From an uncultured Lentibacter sp. (lineage in GTDB: Bacteria > Pseudomonadota > Alphaproteobacteria > Rhodobacterales > Rhodobacteraceae): a stretch of 35,694 nucleotides of DNA. The DNA lies in NCBI RefSeq assembly GCF_937123735.1, contig NZ_CAKZKL010000013.1, forward strand, positions 1 through 35,694. The letters run 5' to 3'. The notes beneath the pieces are model-generated. The model did no database searches. It was not told the origin of the DNA and was given only the letters and a program-made list of their open reading frames with translations. The position numbers and the translations under genes were made by a program. Each line of letters starts with the position of its first letter. Positions within the stretch are counted from its first letter, which is position 1. Below, one piece after another: positions 7,988-16,071 of the stretch.

Positions 7988-9721
7988 TTAGCTCAGATCA
8001 ATTTCATCGCGCTTTGTGTCGCGCAGGGCGATGGCGCTGTCATGCGCCTTGGCCAGCGACCAGCGGATGCGGGTGGCATACTCCATTGCGCGCGCAGAGA
8101 GAACGACTTGTTTCGTCGCACGCGGCTTGAGGCGGCCTGTTTCAAGGTAAACGCTTGGTTCCAGGCTGATTTCGGCGTTGGCCTCGCTGCGCAAGACCCA
8201 TATTTCACCGCTGCGCAGCCCGAGCGAGACGGCGGTGCCGCCAAGGTCCATGGTGGCCTCCACCTCCGGGTGCAGGTGAAACCGGATCTGAAACAGCAGC
8301 CCAGCATCCACCGCCCGGGCGAGGGCCTTGTCAAACAGGGCCTTGTCACTTTGGGTGACGGCGAAGAGCATGTCTTCTCCGGCCAGCTCGCGCCCGTCGG
8401 AGGCGAGTTCGAGCCGGCGGGCATGGGTGAGCCCATGGGTGCGTTGCCAACCGTTGTGCCCGCCCTCAAAGCGCTGGCCCGTGCTGATCGGACCGATTTC
8501 AACCGGCACATGGCTTGGCCCTGAAGACATCAGCTCGGTGCCGTCGCGGGCCGTGTGGCCAAGGCGCGACGAAGAGACCCCTTCAATGCAAAGCGTGCTG
8601 TGCGAGGGGGTGGCGCGGCCCGCGCGCCGCCAATCGGCCCCAAAACAGGCACCGGACCCACAGTTCACAATCACCGGACGGCGGCCGGAGGTGAGCTCGA
8701 AAGCCAGGGTCGAGGCATGGGCGTTGTGGCTGGTGCGCCCCTGTGGTGGCAAAGCTGCATCAATGATCAAGGTGCTGCGCCCGCCCGAGAGGCGCGCGTA
8801 GCCCATGGACAGCCCTTGTGGCACGCCTGCCCGGACGCCGGACGCGGCAAGTGCTTGCTCCAGACGGCCTTCGACACCTCGTCCGCCCCCTTGAAACCGG
8901 GCCAGAGCGCCATCGGCGTGGCGCAGGCTGCGCAGCACCGGCGCAATGCGCAGCAGGGCGGCTTCATGGGCGGGGGCGACCTGCCGGCCGGTTTCGCGCA
9001 GCGCAAGTGCGGACCAGGACAGCAGCATGAAGACTTCCAGGAGCTCTTCGGGGTTGCGCGTGGGCAGGCCGCCTGTGGCGTCGATCTGGCGCGTGCATTC
9101 GCGGCACAGCGCCGCTTCGGCGGGGCCGATGAGCGCCTCCATGCCTTCCAGGGAAAGCGCCGCGTGGAGCAGACCCGAAAGCGCTTCAAAGCGGGCCAGA
9201 CCGGGGCGGGCGGCGTGCCAGCGGCGGGCGAGAAAGCGGGTCTGATGGGCCAGCGAGCGAAAGAACAGGTCGGCCTCGGCCTTGTCGCGGTGTTGCAGCA
9301 GAAAAAACCCGTGGTTGATCCAGCGGATCAACCGGCGGCCGGTGAGATCGGGGGTCCAGCCCGGACCTGTGCCGCGCCCGAAGCGGGCCAGCCATTGCCA
9401 AACCCATGTCTGGGCGGCTTCACGGGCGGGGGGATCGCCCAGGGCTGCAAGATCATCGAGCCAGCCACAGCCCTGGGCCTCGGCCCGAAACTCGGGGCTG
9501 GCGGGCAGATCCCAAAAGGTGGCGCGGGGCCCGGACAAAAGCTGGCCGGCAAAGAGGTAATTCCCGGCGAGCAGCTGTTTTCCGCGTGAATAGAGACCGA
9601 TTGTGCGCGGTTCGGGCGAAGAGACAAAGGCGGTGGGCGCAGCGGAATAGCCTGTCATGCGCGCCGCGAAACGGTTGAGCAGGCGCGTGCTCACCGCGCC
9701 GTAAGGATCTTTTTGAAACAT
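7988..9721 (-). CDS. Heparinase II/III-like protein
   Basis: 577 residues from the ATG at 9721. An upstream TTG at 9763 would add 14 residues, but AGAGGG precedes the ATG. The N-terminal half is rich in helix and aromatic residues ([37 protein letters not shown]), like the alpha-toroid of polysaccharide lyases. The C-terminal half is the beta-sandwich heparinase II/III domain with [31 protein letters not shown] and SSSRLG. No signal peptide is visible, so it appears cytoplasmic, unlike secreted heparinases. The substrate is unknown; a role in turnover or remodelling of a cell polymer is only a guess. It lies between rsmB (101 bases) and purH (13 bases) on the same strand, an arrangement common in alphaproteobacteria. 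Confidence 0.85.
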   Translation of the reverse strand: MFQKDPYGAVSTRLLNRFAARMTGYSAAPTAFVSSPEPRTIGLYSRGKQLLAGNYLFAGQLLSGPRATFWDLPASPEFRAEAQGCGWLDDLAALGDPPAREAAQTWVWQWLARFGRGTGPGWTPDLTGRRLIRWINHGFFLLQHRDKAEADLFFRSLAHQTRFLARRWHAARPGLARFEALSGLLHAALSLEGMEALIGPAEAALCRECTRQIDATGGLPTRNPEELLEVFMLLSWSALALRETGRQVAPAHEAALLRIAPVLRSLRHADGALARFQGGGRGVEGRLEQALAASGVRAGVPQGLSMGYARLSGGRSTLIIDAALPPQGRTSHNAHASTLAFELTSGRRPVIVNCGSGACFGADWRRAGRATPSHSTLCIEGVSSSRLGHTARDGTELMSSGPSHVPVEIGPISTGQRFEGGHNGWQRTHGLTHARRLELASDGRELAGEDMLFAVTQSDKALFDKALARAVDAGLLFQIRFHLHPEVEATMDLGGTAVSLGLRSGEIWVLRSEANAEISLEPSVYLETGRLKPRATKQVVLSARAMEYATRIRWSLAKAHDSAIALRDTKRDEIDLS

Positions 9722-9822
9722 AACACTCTGCCCTCTGCGCCCCTTGAGACGTCTTTGAGGCAAAGTTTACACAGCTCGGGCGGTTTGGTCACCTTGAAAA
9801 CGCGCAGCGCTGGCGGCTGTGG

Positions 9823-11079
9823 TCAGGCGCGGTTGAGAACGGCCATGTAAAAGCCGTCCATGCCGCCGGTGTCGGGCGCAAAGTCGGGGCGCAGGCGCAA
9901 GCCGCCCTCGGAGGTGATCCAGGCCGGATCTATGCCGGCGCGGGCAAGGGCTGCGGTGTCGGCGCGAAACTCCGGGTGGGTGTGCAGGAAATCTTCCACC
10001 TGCACCTCGCCCTCGTCGGGAAGCAGTGAGCAGGTGCAGAACACGAGCCTGCCGCCAGGGCGCACGAGCGTGGCCGCATGGGCGAGCATCTCTGCCTGAA
10101 GCGCGATCAGCGCGCCGAAGTCTTCGCCGGTTTTGGCGTGGGGCAGATCGGGGTGACGGCGGATCGTGCCGGTGGCGGAGCAGGGGGCATCCAGCAGCAC
10201 CGCATCATAGAGGCCGCTGTGCGCCAGCGCATCTGCACAGACCAGCTCTGCGGCAAGCTGTGTGCGGGTGAGGTTTTCGCGCACCCGTTTGAGCCGTGAT
10301 TCGGACGCATCCAGCGCGGTGACTCGGGCGCCGGCGCCGGCGAGCTGCATGGTTTTGCCGCCCGGAGCGCAGCACATGTCCAGCACGGCTTCGCCCGGCT
10401 GCGCGTTGAGAAGTTGTGCGGGCAAGGCCGCAGCGCTGTCTTGCACCCACCAGTCGCCGGTGGCAAAGCCTGCGAGCGCCGTGACCTGCCCGGGCTCGGA
10501 CAGGCGCACCGACCCTGTGGGCGTGAGGGTGCCGCCGAGCCGCTGCGCCCAGCCCTCCGGATCGGTTTTGACCGTGAGATCAAGCGGTGCGCCGGCCAGG
10601 TGGGCCCCTTCCATTGCGGCCACAACCGGGGCGGTATAGGCCTCTATCAGCGGGGCCCGCAGCCATTTTGGCAGGCGCGGTGCGCGCAGGATCTTGATCT
10701 TTTCGGGGGCCTCGGCGGCGATTTTGCGCAGAACCGCATTCACCAGACCTTTCATGGCGCCGTATTTTTTGTGCTTGCTCACCAGCGTGACCGCCTCATT
10801 GACCACGCCGTGGGCATCGCCGCCATGGGCGAGTTCAATGGTGGCCAGGCGCAGCAGGTTCATCACATAGGGTGCGGGGGGCTTGCGCAGGTGGGACTTG
10901 AGCAGCTTGTCGGCGCGTTCGAGGTTGCGCAGGGTGTCATTGGCCAGGCGCAGTGCGCGTGCCCGCTCGGCCCCGTTGAGCGCTTCAAGCCCCCGCTGGG
11001 TCACGGACTCCGACAGCAGGCGGCCCTCGGTGAGGACCTGATTGAGCATGAAAAGGGCGGCTTGGCGGGGCGTGGGCAT
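9823..11079 (-). CDS. rsmB: RsmB-type 16S rRNA m5C methyltransferase
   Basis: SAM-dependent cytosine-C5 methyltransferase of the NOL1/NOP2/sun family; E. coli RsmB modifies C967 of 16S rRNA. 418 residues from the ATG at 11079 (AAGGA 6 bases upstream); an ATG at 11112 is in frame but lacks a good ribosome site. The N-terminal NusB-like helical RNA-binding domain (AALFMLNQVL, VNEAVTLV) is followed by the methyltransferase domain with CCAPGGKT (236-243), DAPCSATG (C300) and CTCSLLPDEGE (C350, expected nucleophile). The C-terminal end GMDGFYMAVL is typical. It is first in the minus-strand run and divergent from the SDHAF4-like gene. Confidence 0.94.
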   Translation of the reverse strand: MPTPRQAALFMLNQVLTEGRLLSESVTQRGLEALNGAERARALRLANDTLRNLERADKLLKSHLRKPPAPYVMNLLRLATIELAHGGDAHGVVNEAVTLVSKHKKYGAMKGLVNAVLRKIAAEAPEKIKILRAPRLPKWLRAPLIEAYTAPVVAAMEGAHLAGAPLDLTVKTDPEGWAQRLGGTLTPTGSVRLSEPGQVTALAGFATGDWWVQDSAAALPAQLLNAQPGEAVLDMCCAPGGKTMQLAGAGARVTALDASESRLKRVRENLTRTQLAAELVCADALAHSGLYDAVLLDAPCSATGTIRRHPDLPHAKTGEDFGALIALQAEMLAHAATLVRPGGRLVFCTCSLLPDEGEVQVEDFLHTHPEFRADTAALARAGIDPAWITSEGGLRLRPDFAPDTGGMDGFYMAVLNRA

Positions 11080-11088
11080 GAGGTGTCC

Positions 11089-11117
11089 TTGGCAATGGGC
11101 TGGTTGCGGCATATATC
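11089..11117 (+). promoter_or_regulatory. Sigma-70-like promoter for the SDHAF4 gene
   Basis: TTGGCA (11089-11094), a 17-base spacer and TATATC (11112-11117) match the housekeeping consensus at 5/6 and 4/6 positions. The -10 box ends 25 bases before the ATG at 11143. The site lies in the divergent gap with rsmB. Confidence 0.45.
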
Positions 11118-11142
11118 AGGGCAAGCCTGAAAGGAATATCAG

Positions 11143-11322
11143 ATGTCAGAGAAGAGCGAGTTGCCCGAAGCCGCCAAACGCGCCTTGGCCGAAGCTGAAG
11201 CCCGCCGCAAAGAGCGCGAAGCCGAGCTGGCGGCGCGGCCCAAGGAGCTGGGAGGACGCGATGGACCCGACCCTGCGCGCTACGGCGACTGGGAGAAAAA
11301 GGGCATCGCCATCGACTTTTGA
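11143..11322 (+). CDS. SDHAF4-like succinate dehydrogenase assembly factor (DUF1674)
   Basis: 59 codons (ATG 11143, TGA 11320-11322) with AAGGA 8 bases upstream. The N-terminal two thirds is a charged Ala/Glu/Lys/Arg helix (AEAEARRKEREAELAARP). The C-terminus carries the family signature GGRDGPDPARYGDWEKKGI followed by AIDF, ending exactly at the protein end. In eukaryotes SDHAF4 binds the flavinylated SdhA subunit and promotes its joining to SdhB; DUF1674 proteins of alphaproteobacteria are the bacterial relatives. It stands alone, divergent from rsmB, with no sdh genes in view. Short-gene filters easily miss it. Confidence 0.88.
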   Translation: MSEKSELPEAAKRALAEAEARRKEREAELAARPKELGGRDGPDPARYGDWEKKGIAIDF

Positions 11323-11335
11323 AGAGGTTTTGCGC

Positions 11336-11457
11336 CGCGGCTTCGCCGCGTCGCGGTGTGCGCTGGCAAGCGAGCGCACCTGGGGGCTTTGCCCCCTAGA
11401 TTCAAAAGCCTGAGGGCTTTTGAATCATTCCCCCAGGATATTTGGGGCAATAAGAAA
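11336..11457 (+). terminator. Multi-hairpin 3'-end element between SDHAF4 and dapB
   Basis: Successive perfect hairpins: CGCGGC/GCCGCG (11336-11350), GTGCGCT/AGCGCAC (11358-11379), GGGGGC-TTT-GCCCCC (11382-11396) and a 12-bp stem starting GATTCAAAAGCC with loop TGAG (11399-11426). These are followed by CCCCAGGATATTTGGGG (11431-11447), which can form a fifth hairpin, and AATAAGAAAGG. It lies between convergent genes and probably terminates both. The same order of parts recurs at 35301-35379 and, in part, at 27616-27717 and 2407-2446. Confidence 0.6.
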
Positions 11458-11477
11458 GGGCGGGTCGGGGTTTTGGT

Positions 11478-12287
11478 TTAGAGGCCGAGCACGTCGATCA
11501 TATCGTATTCGCCGGGGGCTTTGTCTTGGCCCCAGAGGGCGGCTTTGAGCGCACCGCGCGCGAAGACGGAGCGATCAGACGCGATGTGGCGCAGGATAAT
11601 GCGCTCACCCAGGGCGGCGAACATCACGTCGTGTTCGCCCACGATGTCGCCGCCGCGGATGGCGGAAAAGCCGATATCGCCGCGTTTGCGCGCGCCTGTG
11701 AGGCCGTCGCGGCCAGAGTCTGACACATCTTTGAGCGTAACGCCACGGCCTTGCGCTGCGGCCTCGCCGAGCATGAGGGCGGTGCCGGAGGGGGCATCGA
11801 CCTTTTGGTTGTGGTGGGCCTCGATCACTTCGATGTCGTAGTCTTCATCGAGCGCGGCGGCGACCTTTTTTGTGAGCTGGGTGAGCAGGTTCACCCCGAG
11901 GCTCATATTGCCGGCGCGGATGATGACCGCGTGGTGGGCGGCGGGGGCGAGCTGTGCGATTTCGCTTTCATTCATGCCGGTTGTGCCGATGACGTGGACG
12001 GCGCGGGCCTGTGCGGCGAGAGCGGCGAAGGCCAGCGTTGCGGCGGGGGCGGTAAAGTCGATCACCGCCTGGGCGCGCGCGAAGCTGGGGAGCGGGTCGC
12101 TCTCGACCGCAACACCGATCTCGCCGAGGCCGCAGAGCGCGCCGATGTCCTGGCCGAGGGCTGCGCTGCCGTCCCGCTCGATGGCGCCGACGAGGCGGGC
12201 CTTGCCGGACTGCACCACTGTTTTGACGAGCATCTGCCCCATGCGGCCTGTGGCCCCTGTGATGACGATTCCTGGCAGGTCTGACAT
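11478..12287 (-). CDS. dapB: 4-hydroxy-tetrahydrodipicolinate reductase
   Basis: Reduces 4-hydroxy-tetrahydrodipicolinate to tetrahydrodipicolinate with NAD(P)H, the second committed step of the diaminopimelate/lysine pathway. 269 residues from the ATG at 12287, chosen because GGAG lies 7 bases upstream and the fold starts at once with [12 protein letters not shown] (dinucleotide-binding loop 11-17). DFTAP, GTTGMNE and the catalytic [15 protein letters not shown] box (H158, K162) are present. An upstream in-frame ATG (12347) would add 20 unrelated residues. It diverges from rbfA. dapA, the preceding step of the pathway, is in the same window at 22019-22894. Confidence 0.97.
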   Translation of the reverse strand: MSDLPGIVITGATGRMGQMLVKTVVQSGKARLVGAIERDGSAALGQDIGALCGLGEIGVAVESDPLPSFARAQAVIDFTAPAATLAFAALAAQARAVHVIGTTGMNESEIAQLAPAAHHAVIIRAGNMSLGVNLLTQLTKKVAAALDEDYDIEVIEAHHNQKVDAPSGTALMLGEAAAQGRGVTLKDVSDSGRDGLTGARKRGDIGFSAIRGGDIVGEHDVMFAALGERIILRHIASDRSVFARGALKAALWGQDKAPGEYDMIDVLGL

Positions 12288-12301
12288 GGCTTGGCTCCGG
12301 T

Positions 12302-12359
12302 AAAATTTTGCTGAGATGCTCATAGCGCAGCCATGGGCGCTTGGCAAAACCTTGCTGAG
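12302..12359. promoter_or_regulatory. Direct repeats in the dapB/rbfA divergent gap
   Basis: AAAATTTTGCTGAG (12302-12315) and AAAACCTTGCTGAG (12346-12359) match at 12 of 14 positions and are 44 bp apart, about four helical turns. The gap between the two start codons is only 88 bases, so the repeats flank both promoters. They could be operator sites or chance. Confidence 0.35.
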
Positions 12360-12375
12360 CGGTTAGGTGCAAGGC

Positions 12376-12771
12376 ATGGGAAAGAACAAGTTTCATGACG
12401 GCGATGGCCCGTCACAACGGCAGCTGCGGGTGGGAGAGCTCATCCGCCGAACGCTTGCGCAGGTGTTGGCGCAGGGCGATATCCATGACCCCGAGCTCAA
12501 CCGCCTCTCCATCACCGTGGGGGAGGTGCGCTGTAGCCCTGACCTGAAGATTGCCACGGCCTATGTGATGCCGCTGGGCGGCACGGGGCGCGAACATGCG
12601 ATTGAATACCTCGCGCGCAACAAGCACGAGCTGCGCCGCATGGTGGGCAAGAAGGTGGGGCTGAAGTTTACGCCTGATCTGCGCTTCCGGCTGGATGCGA
12701 CCTTTGATCAGATGGATGCCACGCGCGAGATGTTTGCGCGCGATGAGGTGAAGCGTGATCTGGGCGGCTAG
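12376..12771 (+). CDS. rbfA: Ribosome-binding factor A
   Basis: Binds the 30S subunit during late 16S rRNA maturation and cold adaptation. 131 residues from the ATG at 12376; a GTG at 12367 in the same frame is an alternative start. The KH-like domain is evident: [18 protein letters not shown], then [21 protein letters not shown] and [15 protein letters not shown]. In many bacteria rbfA follows infB; here it is divergent from dapB and leads a run with a phosphodiester glycosidase and truB. Its last 17 bases overlap the next gene. Confidence 0.95.
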   Translation: MGKNKFHDGDGPSQRQLRVGELIRRTLAQVLAQGDIHDPELNRLSITVGEVRCSPDLKIATAYVMPLGGTGREHAIEYLARNKHELRRMVGKKVGLKFTPDLRFRLDATFDQMDATREMFARDEVKRDLGG

Positions 12772-13501
12772 AGCCCTGTTGCTGCTGTTGCCAGCGCTTT
12801 GGGCGGGGGGCGCGCGGGCCGGGTTTTGCGAGGACCGCCTTTACGCCGGGCGCTCCTACACCATTTGCGAGGCGGATGCGGCGCGCGACGAGATCCGGCT
12901 ATTTCTCAGAGACGGGCAAGACAGGCTGCTGGGGCAGTTTTTTGCGGTTGAAGACCTTTTGAAGGCTCAGGGCAAGCGGCTGGGCTTTGCCATGAACGCG
13001 GGCATGTATCACGAAGACCGCAGCCCTGTGGGCCACTACCGCGAGAACGGTGTGGAGCTGATGCGGGTGATTCCCAATGCGGGGCCGGGAAACTTCGGCT
13101 TGCTGCCCAACGGGGTGTTTTGCATCCGGGCGGGGCGGGCCGATGTGATCGAGACCCGGCGCTTTTTGCGCGAGGCCCCGCAGTGTGACCATGCCAGCCA
13201 GAGCGGACCCATGCTGGTGATTGACGGGGCGCTGCACCCGCGGTTTCGCGCCGGCAGCACCAGCCGTTATCTGCGAAATGGTGTCGCCACCAGCGCGGAT
13301 GGGCGGCGGGCGGTGTTTGTGATTTCAAACGAGCGTGTGAGCTTTCACGAGATGGGCAGTTTTATACGCGACGCGCTCAAACTGCCGCAGGCGCTTTACT
13401 TTGATGGCAATGTGAGCCGCCTCTATGCGCCCGATATGGGCCGTGCGGATGCGGGTTTTTTGCTGGGGCCGATTGTGGGCGTGGTGACGGCTGCGGATTG
13501 A
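12755..13501 (+). CDS. Phosphodiester glycosidase family protein (NAGPA/DUF2233)
   Basis: 248 residues starting at a GTG inside the end of rbfA (17-base overlap, different frame). A signal peptide ([20 protein letters not shown]) points to the periplasm. The rest is the NAGPA-like domain, whose animal member uncovers mannose-6-phosphate diesters and whose bacterial members hydrolyse sugar phosphodiesters. Seen here: [46 protein letters not shown] and [11 protein letters not shown]. The substrate is unknown; a cell-envelope or teichoic-acid-like phosphodiester is a guess. The overlap with rbfA suggests translational coupling. A weak terminator-like hairpin follows before truB. Confidence 0.85.
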   Translation: MIWAARALLLLLPALWAGGARAGFCEDRLYAGRSYTICEADAARDEIRLFLRDGQDRLLGQFFAVEDLLKAQGKRLGFAMNAGMYHEDRSPVGHYRENGVELMRVIPNAGPGNFGLLPNGVFCIRAGRADVIETRRFLREAPQCDHASQSGPMLVIDGALHPRFRAGSTSRYLRNGVATSADGRRAVFVISNERVSFHEMGSFIRDALKLPQALYFDGNVSRLYAPDMGRADAGFLLGPIVGVVTAAD

Positions 13502-13502
13502 C

Positions 13503-13534
13503 GCGCCAAACGCGCTGGGCTAGGGCGCTTTTTT
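13503..13534 (+). terminator. Weak terminator-like hairpin before truB
   Basis: GCGCC (13503-13507) pairs with GGCGC (13524-13528) across a 16-base loop, followed directly by six T residues (13529-13534). It begins right after the glycosidase stop and 17 bases before the truB start. The stem is short, so read-through into truB is likely. Confidence 0.4.
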
Positions 13535-13550
13535 GACTTGAGGATGAGCA

Positions 13551-14456
13551 ATGGGACGCAAACGCAAGGGGCGTGATATTTCGGGCTGGCTCGTGGTGGA
13601 CAAGCCCGCCGGGCCGACATCGACCGCCGTGGTGAACAAGGTGCGCTGGGCGCTGGGAGCCAATAAGGCGGGCCATGCGGGCACGCTTGACCCGGAGGCG
13701 ACAGGCGTGTTGGCCGTGGCGCTGGGCGAGGCGACCAAGACAGTGCCTTACATCACCGATGCGCTGAAGGCCTATGTGTTTGACGTGAAGCTGGGTGAGG
13801 CGACGAACACAGATGATGCCGAGGGCGAGGTGATTGCCTGCTCCGACACGCGGCCCTCTGACGCGGAGATCAAGGAAGCGCTTTTGAAGTTTGTCGGCGA
13901 TATCGAGCAGGTTCCGCCGAAATTCTCGGCGGTGAAGATTGACGGGGAGCGCGCTTACAAGCTGTCGCGTGCGGGAGAAGACATCACCCTTGCGGCGCGG
14001 CCCTTGTATGTGGATGAACTCACGATGATCGAGCGCGCAGATGCGGAGCATGTGACGCTGGAGATGGTCTGCGGGAAGGGCGGTTATGTGCGCGCGATTG
14101 CGCGGGATCTGGGCGAGGCGCTGGGCTGCAAGGGGCATGTTTTGCGCCTGCGTAGGGTCTGGTCCGGGCCATTTGAGGCCGAGGGCGCGCTGAGTTATGA
14201 GCAGATCGAGGTGCTGGCGAAAACCCCCGAGCTTGACGCCCATGTGCTGCCTTTGGAAGTGGGCCTTGCGGATTTGCCCGAGGTAAAGGCCAGCGAGCCG
14301 GGCGCAGCCAAGCTGCGCAACGGCAACCCCGGAATGGTTTTTGCAAGTGATGTGGAATATGGCGACGAATGCTGGGCCAGCTATCAGGGCAAGGCCGTGG
14401 CTGTGGGCGTCTATAAGGCCGGGGAGTTGCATCCGAGCCGTGTGTTTAACCAGTGA
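13551..14456 (+). CDS. truB: tRNA pseudouridine(55) synthase
   Basis: Makes pseudouridine 55 in the T-loop of tRNAs. 301 residues, the usual length. [13 protein letters not shown] (12-24) and the catalytic [14 protein letters not shown] with D47 are clear; [20 protein letters not shown] and [16 protein letters not shown] are further family boxes. The C-terminal part is the PUA-like region. GAGG lies 7 bases before the ATG. The next gene starts over its stop codon. Confidence 0.97.
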   Translation: MGRKRKGRDISGWLVVDKPAGPTSTAVVNKVRWALGANKAGHAGTLDPEATGVLAVALGEATKTVPYITDALKAYVFDVKLGEATNTDDAEGEVIACSDTRPSDAEIKEALLKFVGDIEQVPPKFSAVKIDGERAYKLSRAGEDITLAARPLYVDELTMIERADAEHVTLEMVCGKGGYVRAIARDLGEALGCKGHVLRLRRVWSGPFEAEGALSYEQIEVLAKTPELDAHVLPLEVGLADLPEVKASEPGAAKLRNGNPGMVFASDVEYGDECWASYQGKAVAVGVYKAGELHPSRVFNQ

Positions 14457-14464
14457 GGGTCATG

Positions 14465-15043
14465 ATGCCGACTGTTGTGAGATCAAAACTGTTTTTGGGC
14501 TTTGTGGCCGTGCTTCTGGCGTTGGGCATGGGCTTTGGCTTTGCGCAGATGCGCGGGCATGAGCACGGGGCGCACCATGGCCACGGCGCGGGGCATCGGC
14601 ACGATATGGGGGCTATGCCCGGCCTTAAGGGGCGCGATGCGACGGAAGAGGAAAGCGAAGAGCTTGCCGTGATGTTCCGCCGCTTTGAGGAGATCAGCCG
14701 CAGCGTGGAAAACCTGCCCAACGGTATTCGCACCGTGACTTTTGCGCAGGACGAAGAGCTGATGGGTGTTGTGGCGAGCCATGTGATTGGCATGATCGAC
14801 CGTGTGGACGAGGGGCGCGACCCTGAGGTGATCATCCAGTCGCCCACGCTGGATATTCTCTTTGAGCGGCGCGCGCGTATCGTGACGGAGATGGACATGA
14901 CGGATGAGGGCATTGTTGTGATTCAGACGAGCGACGACCCCGAAGTTGTTGCCGCGCTCCAGACCCACGCTGCCGAAGTGAGCGCGATGGTGGAGCGTGG
15001 CATGGAGGCCGTGCACGAGATGATGGCCGCGCGGGAGCGTTAG
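14465..15043 (+). CDS. Membrane-anchored His-rich protein with internal duplication
   Basis: 192 residues from the ATG at 14465 (GAGGG 5 bases upstream; ATG 14462 and GTG 14453 are also in frame and overlap truB). A hydrophobic N-terminus (LFLGFVAVLLALGMGFGFA) is a signal peptide or membrane anchor. It is followed by a His cluster, MRGHEHGAHHGHGAG then HRHDMGAM, which looks like a metal-binding stretch. The C-terminal domain contains two gap-free copies of a 32-residue unit, 86-117 (NGIRTVTFAQDEE...) and 148-179 (EGIVVIQTSDDPE...), with H106 aligned to H168. The family looks like an uncharacterised exported type seen in other bacteria. A periplasmic metal (copper, zinc or nickel) role is inference. 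It ends 3 bases from the convergent pirin gene. Confidence 0.75.
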   Translation: MPTVVRSKLFLGFVAVLLALGMGFGFAQMRGHEHGAHHGHGAGHRHDMGAMPGLKGRDATEEESEELAVMFRRFEEISRSVENLPNGIRTVTFAQDEELMGVVASHVIGMIDRVDEGRDPEVIIQSPTLDILFERRARIVTEMDMTDEGIVVIQTSDDPEVVAALQTHAAEVSAMVERGMEAVHEMMAARER

Positions 15044-15046
15044 GGC

Positions 15047-15985
15047 CTAGCGCGCGGGCAGAGGCACGAACTCTGTGTTGTCATCAGGCGGGAGCTGGAA
15101 GCGGCCGTGGGCCCAATCGCCTGCGCGCCAGGCTTCTTTGGCGGCGTCGATTTTGTCGCGCGAGGAGGCGACGAAATTCCACCAGATGTAGCGGGACTGC
15201 CCGAGGGTTGCGCCGCCCAGCATCATCAGCCGTGCGCCCTCTGGCCCGGCCTTGAGCGAGAGCGCATCGCCGGGGCGAAAGACCATCATGCGGCCCGCCT
15301 CGAAGGTATCGCCAGCCACGGTGACGCTGCCTGAGGTGACGTAGACGCCGCGGTCTTCGTGGTTGTCCGGCAGGGGGATGGCGGCTTCGGCTTTAAGCAC
15401 GACATCGGCGTAGAACATCTCCGAGAAGGTCTTGGTGGGCGCGGTTTCACCCCAGGCGTTGCCGAGGATGAGGCGGACTTGTTTGCCCTCGCCCTCAAGG
15501 AAAGGGAGCGCCTCTTTGGGGTGGTGCTCAAAGCCAGCGTTTGTCTCTTCGTCTTTCTCCGGTAGGGCGACCCATGTCTGGATGCCAAACAGGTCGCTCT
15601 GGCCTGTGCGGGTGTCTTCGGAGGTGCGCTCCGAGTGAGTGACGCCGTTGCCGGCGATCATCCAGTTGACCTCGCCGGGGTAGATCATCTGGTTGGTCCC
15701 CAAGCTGTCGCGGTGCTGGAACTCGCCTTTGTAGAGATAGGTCACGGTGGCGAGGCCGATGTGCGGGTGGGGGCGCACATCAATGCCCTGACCTGTGAGA
15801 AACTCGGCTGGCCCCATCTGGTCAAAGAAGATGAAAGGGCCGACCATTTGCCGCTTGGGCGAGGGCAGCGCGCGGCGGACTTCAAAGCCGCCAATGTCGC
15901 GCGCGCGGGGGATGATGAGCGTGTCGATGGCATCAACGGCGCTGCCTTTGGGGCAGTGGGGGTCGAGTGTTGGGTTCCAGCTCAT
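15047..15985 (-). CDS. Pirin family protein
   Basis: 312 residues from the ATG at 15985 (GAGGAGAGAGAC directly upstream; an upstream in-frame start at 16027 lacks support). Bicupin fold. The N-terminal cupin holds the metal ligands known from pirin: RPHPHIG (two His), QHRD, and GVTHSERT (His, Glu). The C-terminal cupin follows (GVYVTSGSVTVAG, PGDALSLKAGPEGARLMMLGG). Pirins are iron or other-metal proteins; some are quercetin 2,3-dioxygenases or redox-sensing regulators. The actual role here is unknown. It is convergent with the His-rich protein. Confidence 0.92.
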   Translation of the reverse strand: MSWNPTLDPHCPKGSAVDAIDTLIIPRARDIGGFEVRRALPSPKRQMVGPFIFFDQMGPAEFLTGQGIDVRPHPHIGLATVTYLYKGEFQHRDSLGTNQMIYPGEVNWMIAGNGVTHSERTSEDTRTGQSDLFGIQTWVALPEKDEETNAGFEHHPKEALPFLEGEGKQVRLILGNAWGETAPTKTFSEMFYADVVLKAEAAIPLPDNHEDRGVYVTSGSVTVAGDTFEAGRMMVFRPGDALSLKAGPEGARLMMLGGATLGQSRYIWWNFVASSRDKIDAAKEAWRAGDWAHGRFQLPPDDNTEFVPLPAR

Positions 15986-16071
15986 GTCTCTCTCCTCTGT
16001 GTTGCGGTGAGGAAAAGATGGGGCCAAAAGCGCTCTGCGGCAAGCTGCGCGGATGCACAGGGCTTGTGCGC

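Noticed and set aside
7132..8130. 332-codon open frame on the plus strand
   Set aside because: Antisense to purH and the heparinase-like gene; Gly/Val/His-rich low-complexity translation.
9722..9822. Independent promoter for the heparinase-like gene
   Set aside because: TAAACT could serve as a -10 box, but no matching -35 is seen; the gap gives no clear signal.
13377..14432. 351-codon open frame on the minus strand
   Set aside because: Antisense to truB, which has all its motifs; no ribosome site.
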